DNA of 64,000 nucleotides from the NCBI GenBank assembly GCA_017792345.1, contig CP051228.1:4680148-4744147 (forward strand). The letters are read 5' to 3'. Positions within the stretch are counted from its first letter, which is position 1. Each line of letters opens with the position of its first letter. Shown here piece after piece: positions 44,826 to 52,956 of the stretch. The translations under genes and the position numbers were made by a program. Origin of the DNA: Mesoflavibacter sp. Lineage in GTDB: Bacteria; Pseudomonadota; Alphaproteobacteria; UBA8366; Aestuariispiraceae. The notes beneath the pieces were generated by a model. The model did no database searches. It saw nothing but the letters and a program-made list of their open reading frames with translations, and was not told the origin of the DNA.

Positions 44826-45710
44826 ATGAAGACCGCAATCGCCGTACTGGGAATTGGCCGAATGGGATCGGCCTTGGCCCGCGCCCTGATCCGTGCCGAC
44901 TTCGATGTCAGGGTCTGGAACAGGACCGCCGACAAATGCGCACCACTTGCCGCCCTGGGTGCGACCGCCGCCGCCACCGTTCGGGACGCCGTCGCGGACA
45001 GCGATATCATCCTGGTGAATGTCAGCGATTATGACGCTACCCGATCGCTGTTGCGGCGGGATGACGTCGCGCCGTTACTGACCGGGAAGCTCATAGTCGA
45101 ACTGACCTCAGGAACGCCGAAGGGCGCCAGGGAAGCGTCCTCCTGGGCCGGATCGCAGGACGCGTCCTATCTCGACGGCGCGATCCTGGCGACGCCGGAT
45201 TATATCGGAACCGACGCCGGAACCATCCTGGTATCCGGTCCGGCCTCCCTGTTTCACGACAGTCAGGACTTCTTCCGTGCCCTGGGCGGAAATGTTCAGC
45301 ATGTCGGGGACGATCCGGGGCGCGCGAACGCGATGGATTCGTCCGTGTTGAGCCTGATGTGGGGCACCCTATTCGGTGCGCTGCAGTCCATTGCAATCTG
45401 CAAGGCGGAGGCGATCCCCCTTCCCGACCTGGCCACACAATGGACCGCGACGGCGCCTGTGATCGAAGGATTGGTGGATGACTTGATCGGCCGTACCGGC
45501 CAGGGCCGTTTCGCCGCGGACGCTGACTCTCTGTCAACCATCGCGCCGCATTTCAGTGCCTTCCAGCATCTCCGCGAACTGGTGAACTCGCATGGCGTCG
45601 ATCCCGGTCTGGTGAACGCCTATGACGCCGTGTTCCGCCGGGCAATCACTGCCGGACAGGAACAGGATGATTTCGCGGCGATGTCGCTGCACCTGGCAAG
45701 GCAGGCCTAG
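44826..45710 (+). CDS. NADPH-dependent imine-reductase / 6-PGDH-like reductase
   Basis: The ATG at 44826 gives a 294-residue protein. The N-terminal Rossmann region is MKTAIAVLGIGRMGSALARALI. The rest shows the imine reductase layout: VNVSDYDATRSLLRRDD, DGAILATPDYIGTDAGTILVSGP, and the helical C-terminal half with MWGTLFGALQSIAICKAEAIPL and ATAPVIEGLVDDLIGRTGQGRF. It probably reduces an imine or a keto acid with an amine; the substrate is unknown. It is under likely control by the divergent HxlR protein. Confidence 0.82.
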   Translation: MKTAIAVLGIGRMGSALARALIRADFDVRVWNRTADKCAPLAALGATAAATVRDAVADSDIILVNVSDYDATRSLLRRDDVAPLLTGKLIVELTSGTPKGAREASSWAGSQDASYLDGAILATPDYIGTDAGTILVSGPASLFHDSQDFFRALGGNVQHVGDDPGRANAMDSSVLSLMWGTLFGALQSIAICKAEAIPLPDLATQWTATAPVIEGLVDDLIGRTGQGRFAADADSLSTIAPHFSAFQHLRELVNSHGVDPGLVNAYDAVFRRAITAGQEQDDFAAMSLHLARQA

Positions 45711-45717
45711 CCGCCCG

Positions 45718-45753
45718 CGACCGTGCCGACCACATTGGCCGGCACGGTCGTTT
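45718..45753. terminator. bidirectional terminator between reductase and MttB genes
   Basis: CGACCGTGCCG (45718-45728) and CGGCACGGTCG (45740-45750) form a perfect 11-bp stem with an 11-base loop, followed by TTT on the plus strand. It lies in the 61-bp space between the two convergent stops. Confidence 0.75.
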
Positions 45754-45771
45754 CGCCTGCAAGATGGCGGA

Positions 45772-47343
45772 TCAGTATGCGGCGTCCGGCATCGATTCCT
45801 TCCGGCGCGTGACGAATTCCTGCAAGGCCTCGTCGACGCCCGGATCGATTTCCGGCGCCTGGTATTCGGCCAGCAGCTTCTTCACGCGGGCATTCGCGCG
45901 CTGGTTCATGTCCAGGCTGCCTTCCGATTCCCACTGTTCGTAGGAATTGTTGTCAGCCAGCGGCGACCGGTAGAAGGCGGATTCGAAGTTCCGCTGAGTA
46001 TGGGCGCAACCGAGATAGTGCATGCCCGGACCGACCTCGCGGATCGCGTCCATGGCCTGACCGTTCTCGCTGAGATCCGGCCCGTCCAGCAGGCGGCCCA
46101 GCATCGAGGCCTGGTCGGCATCCATCACGAATTTCTCATAGCCCATGACCAGACCGCCTTCCAGCCAGCCCGCCGTGTGCAGCATGAAGTTCACGCCGCC
46201 CAACGCCGCCGTCTGCAACGTGTTCGCCGATTCATAGGCCGCCTGTGCGTCGGCCGTTTTCGCCGCCGTGAAGCCGCCACCGGATCGGAACGGCACACCC
46301 AGACGCCGCGCCAACTGGGCCGCGCCATAGAGAACCAGCGACGGTTCGGGCGTGCCGAAGGTCGGCGCACCGGACTGCATGGAGATCGAAGATGCGAAAG
46401 TCCCGAACACGACCGGCGCGCCCGGACGGCAAATCTGCGTCAGGGCCATGCCGGCCAGGGCCTCGGCATAAAGCTGCGTCAGCGTGCCCAGAACCGTCAC
46501 CGGGCTCATCGCGCCGGACAGGATGAAGGGCGAGATCACCGTCGCCTGATTGTTGCGCGCATAGACCTTCAGCGCCCCCAGCATGGTATCGTCCCAAACC
46601 ATCGGGGAGTTGGCGTTGATCAGGTTGATGACGACGCAGTTCTGATCGACGAAATCCTCGCCGAACAGAATCTTGCACATATCGACCGAGTCCTGGGCCC
46701 GTTCCGGCGCGGTAACGGAACCCATGAAGGGCTTATCCGACCAGCGCATATGGCTGTAGACCATGTCCAGGTGGCGCTTGTTAACCGGCACGTCGACCGG
46801 TTCACAAACCGTGCCGCCGGAATGGTGCAGGCCCGGCGACATATAGGCCAGTTTCACGAAATTCCGGAAATCCTCGATCGTGCCGTAACGGCGGCCCTTG
46901 TCGAGATCCCGCACGAACGGGGGGCCATAGGCGGGGACTAGAACCGTGTGGCCCTCGCCCATCTTTACCGTGCGGGCCGGGTTACGGGCGTGCTGGGTGA
47001 TCAGCGACGGGGCGGTATCCTGGATCAGCTTCTTGCACAGGCCGCGCGGGAAATGCACGCGCTCGCCCCGGACGTCGCATCCCTGGTCGCGCCACATGGC
47101 CAGCACTTCTTCATCGCCCCGGAAATCGAGCCCGATTTCTTCCAGCACCGTATCGGCATTCCGCTCGATCAGGTCCAGCGTCTCTTCGTTCAGCAGTTCG
47201 AAATAGCCGATCTTTCGGGTGATATAGGCTGGGGCCGCCTGGCCGCCGGATGCCCGTGCCGCCTGCCGCGCGGCGCGACCGCCGCCACCGCCGCGCCCTG
47301 CCCGGCGGCCGCCGCCGGAAGTTTCGGCCATTTGCTCACTCAT
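45772..47343 (-). CDS. MttB-superfamily methyltransferase (non-pyrrolysine)
   Basis: The ATG at 47343 gives a 523-residue protein of the trimethylamine methyltransferase MttB family: GYFELLNEETLDLIERNADTVLEEIGLDF, VLVPAYGPPFVRDLDKGRRYGTIEDFRNF and HYLGCAHTQRNFESAFYRSPLADNNSYEQWESEG. No in-frame UAG is used, so it is one of the pyrrolysine-free relatives that demethylate glycine betaine or similar quaternary amines. Residues 10-35 are a Gly/Arg-rich tail. It is isolated, without a corrinoid-protein gene beside it. Confidence 0.88.
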   Translation of the reverse strand: MSEQMAETSGGGRRAGRGGGGGRAARQAARASGGQAAPAYITRKIGYFELLNEETLDLIERNADTVLEEIGLDFRGDEEVLAMWRDQGCDVRGERVHFPRGLCKKLIQDTAPSLITQHARNPARTVKMGEGHTVLVPAYGPPFVRDLDKGRRYGTIEDFRNFVKLAYMSPGLHHSGGTVCEPVDVPVNKRHLDMVYSHMRWSDKPFMGSVTAPERAQDSVDMCKILFGEDFVDQNCVVINLINANSPMVWDDTMLGALKVYARNNQATVISPFILSGAMSPVTVLGTLTQLYAEALAGMALTQICRPGAPVVFGTFASSISMQSGAPTFGTPEPSLVLYGAAQLARRLGVPFRSGGGFTAAKTADAQAAYESANTLQTAALGGVNFMLHTAGWLEGGLVMGYEKFVMDADQASMLGRLLDGPDLSENGQAMDAIREVGPGMHYLGCAHTQRNFESAFYRSPLADNNSYEQWESEGSLDMNQRANARVKKLLAEYQAPEIDPGVDEALQEFVTRRKESMPDAAY

Positions 47344-47560
47344 CTGGAAATCCCTTTCGAACGCCACGATCCGCGCGCCGGTCCTGGCGGGCGGATACCG
47401 GTAAACCAATTGCCACGCCTCTTGAGTTCGACCGGCGATGCCGCCGAACCCGCGCCCTCCTTATGGACCCGGTGCGTCAACGCGACGTTCGAATTCGCGA
47501 CTTCATTCCTCATTAGCCGCGTCATCTTCCGCCTGGCACCGCGGGCATGCCACCGCTTGT

Positions 47561-48181
47561 TTAAGTGAAGACGGATCGGACCCCGGTATTCAGCGGTTCC
47601 TTGCCACTGGGGATGTTCACGCCCAACAGTCGCGTCGTCGCCCCCGTTTCGTCCACCAGGGGCACCAGAATACGGCTCCATGTCGCGACCAGAAAATCGC
47701 GCGGCGACTTGTGTTGCGTGAACAGCGGTTCCTGCCGCCGGACCAGCGCCTTGTAACAGGCCAGCATGAAATCCCGGCTGATCGACGGCGCGTCCGATTT
47801 GCCAAGATTCTTGCCGGTCAGATCGAAGCCTGAAAACTGAGCGATGCGGCTGCCATAGACCCGATATCGGAAATCCCGGCCACCATCGATCACATCCAGA
47901 TACATCATATGTCCGATGGCGCTTCGAAACGCGAAAACATCGAAATCCTTCGCCAACGGTATCGGCCGGTCCGGCGCGTGGGCCATCTTCTGCCAGGTCG
48001 CCAGGAAATGCTTCATCAGGGGATGGGGAAAGGTCTCGGGATCGGGGTTCCAGACGAAAGTTGGCGGATCCATTTCCTCGCGCGCGAAGAACTCGGCCAC
48101 CTTGTCGCGCTCGTCGGAAATTATCATCTCCGCCGCCAAATCCGCGCGCGCCCTTTCGGTCGAATCCCCGCCTACGGACAT
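47561..48181 (-). CDS. PAS_5 (PF07310-like) domain protein, copy 3
   Basis: The 206-residue protein has HFLATWQKMAHAPDRPIPLAKDFDVFAFRSAIGHMMYLDVIDGGRDFRYRVYGSRIAQFSGFDLTGK and SRILVPLVDETGATTRLLGVNIP. It is close in architecture to copy 1. It has no output domain. It sits between the MttB gene and the dehydrogenase gene, so a sensing role for nutrient or redox state is possible but not shown. Confidence 0.75.
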   Translation of the reverse strand: MSVGGDSTERARADLAAEMIISDERDKVAEFFAREEMDPPTFVWNPDPETFPHPLMKHFLATWQKMAHAPDRPIPLAKDFDVFAFRSAIGHMMYLDVIDGGRDFRYRVYGSRIAQFSGFDLTGKNLGKSDAPSISRDFMLACYKALVRRQEPLFTQHKSPRDFLVATWSRILVPLVDETGATTRLLGVNIPSGKEPLNTGVRSVFT

Positions 48182-48631
48182 CAGTGCTTCACCATACCGA
48201 CACGTTCTTCAGCCCCGGGCACACAATCCCCACCGCCGGCGGAGGAGGTTCCTCCGCCACAGCTACTTTATTACCTAAAGGCTTAATGCCCGGTAACCGA
48301 ACGCCATAATTTTAGGAGATTCTTCTCCTGCCCCTAGTCACATTCATACGCCGTTAACCATAATCTGGCAACTGCCGCAACGACGCCAATTGCACAGTTT
48401 CCGCCTCGGCACATGCGGTTGGTGGCGTAGGAATTGCCGTCAACGTCGCAATCGTGAAAGCCGCCCGGGACGGTTTTCAACATCCTGCGCCGCATTGGCG
48501 TGAAAGTCCGGCGGTCCGTCTTGCAGGCGTGCCGTCCCGGTCCGCGCCGTCCGGCGCCGCCAAAGCATGCAGCGGGGCGTCCCGGCGGGGATCGGCATTC
48601 AACTTATTCTTCTGAGACGGAGACGGTATCT
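48182..48631. other. gene-free stretch with hairpins upstream of the dehydrogenase gene
   Basis: No gene is seen. Two perfect hairpins are present: GGCGGAGGA/TCCTCCGCC at 48238-48258 (3-base loop) and AGGAGA/TCTCCT at 48314-48329. Both contain Shine-Dalgarno-like and anti-Shine-Dalgarno-like words. Promoters of both flanking genes should be here. I looked for a glycine riboswitch because of the C1/glycine context and found no matching core. Confidence 0.45.
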
Positions 48632-51196
48632 ATGGCGCAGTTCCACAAGAAGGCGGATGTCGTGATCATCGGCCTGGGCGGCATTGTCGGGGCGTCGGTG
48701 GCCCACCACCTGATCGAGCGGGGCTGGGAAAACATCATCGGCATCGACAAGTCGGGGATTCCGACGGATATCGGCTCCACCGGGCATGCATCGGATTTCT
48801 GCTTCAACACGATGCACGATCCGATCACGATCTTCACCACGAAGTATTCCATCGACTTCTACGAAGCGCGCGGCCGCTATGAACGGATCGGCGGCATCGA
48901 AGTCGCGCGCAAGGGCGACGACGAGCGGATGCTGGAACTGGAACGCCGCGTCAGCTCCGGCCGCGCCTTCGGCAACCGGGTGCATATGATCTCCGCCAAG
49001 GAAGCCAAGGAGATGATGCCGCTGCTGGAGGAAGACGTGATCCAGGGCGCGCTCTACGACCCGGATGCCGGTCTGGTCGTCCCGCGTTCGCAGACCGTCG
49101 CCGGCGAACTGGTTCAGGAAGCCGTGAACAGCGGCAAGTTGGAATCGATCCCCAACACGCCCTGCACCGGCCTGGATATCGAAAACGGCAAGATCAAGGG
49201 CGTGCACACCCCGCGCGGTTATATCGAGACCTCCAAGGTCGTCGTCTGCGCCGGCCTGTGGGGCCGTCTGATCGCCGAAATGGCCGGCGAGGACCTGCCG
49301 GTCATGCCGGTCGACCATCCGCTGACCTTCTTCGGGCCGTATGACGAGTTCAAGGGCACCGGCAAGGAGATCGGCTATCCGTTGCTGCGCGACCAGGGCA
49401 ACTCCGCCTATCTGCGCGACACCGGCGCGGCCGGCACGACCGAGGGCGGCCAGATCGAATGGGGCTATTACGAAGAGAAGGAACCGCGCCTGGTCCATCC
49501 GCGCGACCTTCTGGAAAAGGAAGAGGCCCGCCTGTCCCCGTCTCAGCGCGATCTGGACATGGAACAGATCATGGAGCCGCTGGAACGCGCGCTGGAACTG
49601 ACCCCGATCCTGGGCGAGCTGGGCTATAACGAGAAGCATTCCTTCAACGGTCTGCTACAGGTCACCGCCGACGGCGGCCCATCCATCGGGGAATCGCCGG
49701 AAGTGCGCGGCCTGTGGTACGGCGTATCCGTGTGGGTCAAAGACGGGCCGGGCACCGGCAAGCTGATCGCCGACTGGATGACCGACGGCCGGACCGATAT
49801 CGACCACCACGCCATCGATTACGCCCGTTACTACCCGATCCAGAAGTCGGAGCGCTATATCCACGACCGCTGCTTCGAATCCGCCTTCAAGATCTACAAC
49901 CCGCCGGTCCATGGCCGCGAGCCTTATTCCAAGGGCCGCAACCTGCGCTGTGCACCGTATTACCTGCGCGAAAAGGAACTGGGCGCGCATTTCATGGAAA
50001 TCGCCGGCTGGGAGCGGGCCCATGGCTATGCCAGTAACAATCATCTGCTGGAGAAATATGCCGACCGCGTGCCGGAGCGCCTGAACGAATGGGACAACCG
50101 CCATTTCTGGCGCGTCTCCAACGCCGAGCATCTAGAACTGTCCGAGAATGTGGGCATGGTCAACCTGTCCCACTTCGCCATCTATGACGTCACCGGTAAC
50201 GACGCCGCGACGCTGATGGAATACGTCTCCTCCTCCAAGGTTGCGGGCGACACCGCCGTCGGCAAGGGCGTCTATACCAACTTCCTGGACGACACCGGGG
50301 GCATTCAGGCGGACCTGACCGTCCTGCGCCTGGGCGAAAACCGGTTCCAGATGATCGACGGCGGCGATGCGGGCAACCGCGACGCGACCTATCTGCGCCG
50401 CATGGCCCAGGACAAGGAATGGGACGTCTTCGTCGAGGACCGGACCGACCATTACGGCTGTATCGGCGTCTGGGGCCCGAATGCCCGCGCCACCCTGCAG
50501 CAACTGGCCGACAATCCGGCCGGTCTGGACCAGGAAAACTTCGCCTTCGGGGCCTGCAAGGACTTCACCCTGCGCGGCATCCCGGTAAAGGGCTTCCGCA
50601 TCTCCTATGTCGGCGAACAGGGCTGGGAACTGCACTTCTCCATGTCCTACGGCCTGGCGCTCTGGGACATGTTCCGCGAGGTCGGCATCACCCCGGTCGG
50701 TGTCGAGACCTATGCCAACAGCCGCCGTCTGGAAAAGAGCCTGCGCCTGCAGAACGCCGACCTGCTGACCGAATACAATCTGCTGGAGGCCGGTCTGGCC
50801 CGCCCGAAGGTCAAGGCCGCAGATTTCCGCGGCAAGGAGGCGAACCTCCGCCACCGCGACCTGCCCCACCAGGCGGCCATGCTGTGTACCATGACGGTCA
50901 CCGACAATATCGACCGCGACGGCGTCGCCCGCTTCATGATGGGCAATTGCCCGATCGTCGACCCGACCACCAACGAGGTCCTGATCGACAACCTGGGACG
51001 CCGCTCCTACACGACCTCCCTGGCCTTCGGCCCGTCCGTCGGCAAGAACATCGCCATGGGCTACCTGCCCCACGACTACTGCCAGGAAGGCCGCGAGCTG
51101 GAGATCGAATACTTCAACCAGAAATTCCCGGTGAAGGTCGAAGGCATCGGCATGAAAGCCCTCTACGACCCAACCAACGCGCGGATGAAGTCGTAG
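48632..51196 (+). CDS. dimethylglycine/sarcosine dehydrogenase-like flavoprotein with GcvT domain
   Basis: The 854-residue protein joins an N-terminal FAD-dependent oxidoreductase (VVIIGLGGIVGASVAHHLIERGW; the likely covalent-flavin His52 in GSTGHASDF) to a C-terminal glycine-cleavage T-protein-like domain (about 430-850: ELSENVGMVNLSHFAIYDVTG, GVWGPNARATLQQLADNP, GEQGWELHFSMSYGLALWDM). It probably oxidatively demethylates an N-methyl amino acid and passes the methylene to tetrahydrofolate. It fits C1/betaine breakdown near the MttB gene. It ends with a strong terminator. Confidence 0.88.
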   Translation: MAQFHKKADVVIIGLGGIVGASVAHHLIERGWENIIGIDKSGIPTDIGSTGHASDFCFNTMHDPITIFTTKYSIDFYEARGRYERIGGIEVARKGDDERMLELERRVSSGRAFGNRVHMISAKEAKEMMPLLEEDVIQGALYDPDAGLVVPRSQTVAGELVQEAVNSGKLESIPNTPCTGLDIENGKIKGVHTPRGYIETSKVVVCAGLWGRLIAEMAGEDLPVMPVDHPLTFFGPYDEFKGTGKEIGYPLLRDQGNSAYLRDTGAAGTTEGGQIEWGYYEEKEPRLVHPRDLLEKEEARLSPSQRDLDMEQIMEPLERALELTPILGELGYNEKHSFNGLLQVTADGGPSIGESPEVRGLWYGVSVWVKDGPGTGKLIADWMTDGRTDIDHHAIDYARYYPIQKSERYIHDRCFESAFKIYNPPVHGREPYSKGRNLRCAPYYLREKELGAHFMEIAGWERAHGYASNNHLLEKYADRVPERLNEWDNRHFWRVSNAEHLELSENVGMVNLSHFAIYDVTGNDAATLMEYVSSSKVAGDTAVGKGVYTNFLDDTGGIQADLTVLRLGENRFQMIDGGDAGNRDATYLRRMAQDKEWDVFVEDRTDHYGCIGVWGPNARATLQQLADNPAGLDQENFAFGACKDFTLRGIPVKGFRISYVGEQGWELHFSMSYGLALWDMFREVGITPVGVETYANSRRLEKSLRLQNADLLTEYNLLEAGLARPKVKAADFRGKEANLRHRDLPHQAAMLCTMTVTDNIDRDGVARFMMGNCPIVDPTTNEVLIDNLGRRSYTTSLAFGPSVGKNIAMGYLPHDYCQEGRELEIEYFNQKFPVKVEGIGMKALYDPTNARMKS

Positions 51197-51221
51197 AAAC
51201 CTGCCTCAAAGCCAGAATTTG

Positions 51222-51249
51222 AGAGCCGCCGGATCCCGGCGGCTCTTTT
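51222..51249 (+). terminator. Rho-independent terminator after the dehydrogenase gene
   Basis: AGAGCCGCCGG (51222-51232) pairs perfectly with CCGGCGGCTCT (51236-51246) around a 3-base loop, followed by TTT. It begins 25 bp after the stop. Confidence 0.9.
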
Positions 51250-51308
51250 CTTGTCGGTCAAACCATCGGCATCAGCACTCTTGCGCTCAATCAAAACACC
51301 TCCCACAC

Positions 51309-51327
51309 TATGTCAATCATTGACATA
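51309..51327 (+). promoter_or_regulatory. ParD operator: 19-bp perfect palindrome
   Basis: TATGTCAATCATTGACATA is a perfect inverted repeat with a 3-base centre, ending 9 bp before the chosen parD start. ParD antitoxins bind such sites to repress their own operon. It also shows that the ATG at 51310, inside the repeat, is not the true start. Confidence 0.7.
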
Positions 51328-51336
51328 GAGGACGCC

Positions 51337-51588
51337 ATGGCAACCAACGTTCACCTGACCCCGGAACTGGAATCCTTCGCCCGCGCCTGCGTGGAGGGGG
51401 GCGAGTACAACAATGTGAGCGAAGTTGTGCGGTCGGCGCTGCGGCTGTTGAAGGTGCAGGAGGATCGCAAACGGGCCTTCGATGCCATGCTGTCCGAGAC
51501 GGTCCGCGAAACGGACGAGAGCGGCGCGCGATCCGCCGACGACGTGCTGGAAAGATTGGATTCGATCATCGAGACCGCCGAACGGTGA
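51337..51588 (+). CDS. parD: ParD-family antitoxin
   Basis: The ATG at 51337 (AGAGGA upstream) gives an 83-residue protein: MATNVHLTPELESFARACVEGGEYNNVSEVVRSALRLLKVQED. This is the ribbon-helix-helix part of a type II antitoxin (residues 1-50), followed by an acidic toxin-binding tail. It overlaps parE by 4 bp. Confidence 0.9.
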   Translation: MATNVHLTPELESFARACVEGGEYNNVSEVVRSALRLLKVQEDRKRAFDAMLSETVRETDESGARSADDVLERLDSIIETAER

Positions 51589-51890
51589 TCCGGGCGGTCC
51601 TATCCCCTGCCGCGGAGCGGGATGTCGTCGAAATCGTTACCTGGATCGCGGCGGAAAACCCAGTCGCCGCGCGCGGCTTCCGTATGGCATTGGAACAGCT
51701 CGCCATCGCCATCGGCGACCACCCGGAGATCGGCGTCCGGAAACCGCATATCGCCTCGCCGCCGACCCGCTTTCTGCCGATCCGGGGGTATCCCCATATT
51801 GCGGTCTATACGCCGGGACGCAACCCGCCCCTGATTTTACGAGTCCTGCATGGCGCCCGGGACCTGCCGGATCTCCTGCACGACCTCTGA
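51585..51890 (+). CDS. parE: ParE-family toxin
   Basis: The GTG at 51585 overlaps the antitoxin stop. The 101-residue protein has the RelE/ParE layout: LSPAAERDVVEIVTWIAAENPVAARGFRMALEQL, GVRKPHI, RFLPIRGYPHIAVYTPG and LRVLHGARDLPDLLHDL. ParE-type toxins poison gyrase; others of this fold act on ribosomes, so the target is not fixed by sequence. The pair could stabilise this region. Confidence 0.9.
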   Translation: MIRAVLSPAAERDVVEIVTWIAAENPVAARGFRMALEQLAIAIGDHPEIGVRKPHIASPPTRFLPIRGYPHIAVYTPGRNPPLILRVLHGARDLPDLLHDL

Positions 51891-51900
51891 CGCCGCCAAT

Positions 51901-52626
51901 CTAGACCAAGCCCGCCACCTGCCTCCCCGTATCCCGGAAGTGCCGTTCCAGCAGGGCGACGGCCGCCTCCGCGTCCCGCGCCAGGACGGCATCGACCAGG
52001 GCCTTGTGTTCGGCATCGGCGTTGCGCTCGCCCTTTGTGACGGCGCGGGTCAGGGCGGTGACGCGGTAGCGTTCGGTTTCCATGTAGAGCGTGTCGGCCA
52101 TCTGCAGCAGGCGGGGCGAGCCGCAGGCGGCGATGAGGGCGCGGTGGAAGCGGCGGTGACGGAATTCCAGTTCGATCAGGGCCTGGTCCAGATCCTCGCC
52201 CGATGCGTCCGCCGCGATCCGGCCGGTCTGGCGGGAGAGCTGGTGGGCGGCGGCGAGGATTTCCGCCTCCCAGGCATCGTCACCGCGTTGGATGGCCCGG
52301 CGCAGGGCCTCGGTCTCGATCACGATACGGGAGTCGATCGCGTCTGCCATTTCCTCCGGCGACAGGGGGGCGACGATGAAGCCGCGCAGGGACAGGGACT
52401 GGACAAGGCGTTCGCCCTGCAAGCGGTTCAGCGCCTCTCGCAGCGGCGAGAAGCCGGCACCGTAGCGCGCCTTCAACTGTTCCAGGCGCAGCGGCATTCC
52501 CGGCGCCAGCGCCCCGCGCACGATATCCCAGCGCATCCGCTCGTAGACGCTGTCGGCCAACGTCACCTTGCCCGCCGCGTCATTGGCGGCGGCCGGGGCG
52601 TAGGGGGAGGTCAGGGGCTGGGTCAC
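51901..52626 (-). CDS. GntR-family (FCD) transcription regulator
   Basis: The GTG at 52626 (AAGGA about 8 bp upstream) is chosen, giving 241 residues. A longer frame would include the coding of a palindromic repeat (MADPLDPGFRRGDDS) and is rejected. A winged helix (SVYERMRWDIVRGALAPGMPLRLEQLKARYGAGFSPLREALNRLQGERLV) is followed by the FCD ligand domain with metal-site-like ELEFRHRRFHRALIAACG. It is divergent from the gentisate dioxygenase gene and probably controls it. Effector unknown; an aromatic acid or pathway intermediate is a reasonable guess. Confidence 0.85.
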   Translation of the reverse strand: MTQPLTSPYAPAAANDAAGKVTLADSVYERMRWDIVRGALAPGMPLRLEQLKARYGAGFSPLREALNRLQGERLVQSLSLRGFIVAPLSPEEMADAIDSRIVIETEALRRAIQRGDDAWEAEILAAAHQLSRQTGRIAADASGEDLDQALIELEFRHRRFHRALIAACGSPRLLQMADTLYMETERYRVTALTRAVTKGERNADAEHKALVDAVLARDAEAAVALLERHFRDTGRQVAGLV

Positions 52627-52649
52627 GGCGTGGTCCTTTAATGTGCTGT

Positions 52650-52825
52650 CGTCACCCCGGCGAAAGCCGGGGTCCAGGGGATCGGCCAACGATCCTGACG
52701 GTGGACCTGGATTCCCGCCTTCGCGGGAATGACGGAAAGTAGCTCATTGTGTTCCTGCGGAAGCAGGAACCTTCGCCGATCCGATAACGTGCCGGGGCAA
52801 CGAGGACTCCTGCTTTCGCAGGAGT
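52650..52825. repeat. composite palindromic repeat, one unit (B-B'-C-A)
   Basis: Four hairpins follow in order: B (CGTCACCCCGGCGAAAGCCG...) at 52650 on, B' (CCTGGATTCCCGCCTTCGCG...TGACG) ending 52734, C (GTTCCTGC..GCAGGAAC) near 52750-52769, and A (ACTCCTGCTTTCGCAGGAGT) at 52806-52825. The same order recurs three times in the array at 60272. B and B' are inverted to each other. The unit fills more than half of the gntR/dioxygenase promoter region. Confidence 0.85.
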
Positions 52826-52835
52826 ACGATAGGGG

Positions 52836-52868
52836 ATATTTCGCAAATATACAAGATTTTCGAAAATC
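52836..52868. promoter_or_regulatory. AT-rich operator palindromes between gntR and the gentisate dioxygenase
   Basis: ATATTT-CGC-AAATAT (52836-52850) and GATTTTCGAAAATC (52855-52868) are two perfect inverted repeats with a TTTCG..AAA core, about 18 bp centre to centre. They are strikingly A+T rich against the GC-rich background and lie about 90 bp before the dioxygenase start. They are the best candidate for the GntR/FCD binding site. Confidence 0.6.
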
Positions 52869-52956
52869 CTATTTACAAGCCACGCCACCGGAGTCAGTCT
52901 TCCAACAACGGGCCGAGACAAACGGGCCGGCGAAACGCATACCGGGAGTGAAGACC

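Noticed and set aside
48182-48631. Glycine riboswitch before the GcvT-fused dehydrogenase
   Set aside because: The region was read for the conserved glycine-aptamer core and none was found; only simple hairpins are visible.
52652-52921. An 89-residue minus-strand frame upstream of the GntR gene, and the N-terminal extension of GntR to 52689
   Set aside because: Both are mainly translated palindromic repeat; a good ribosome site precedes the GTG at 52626 instead.
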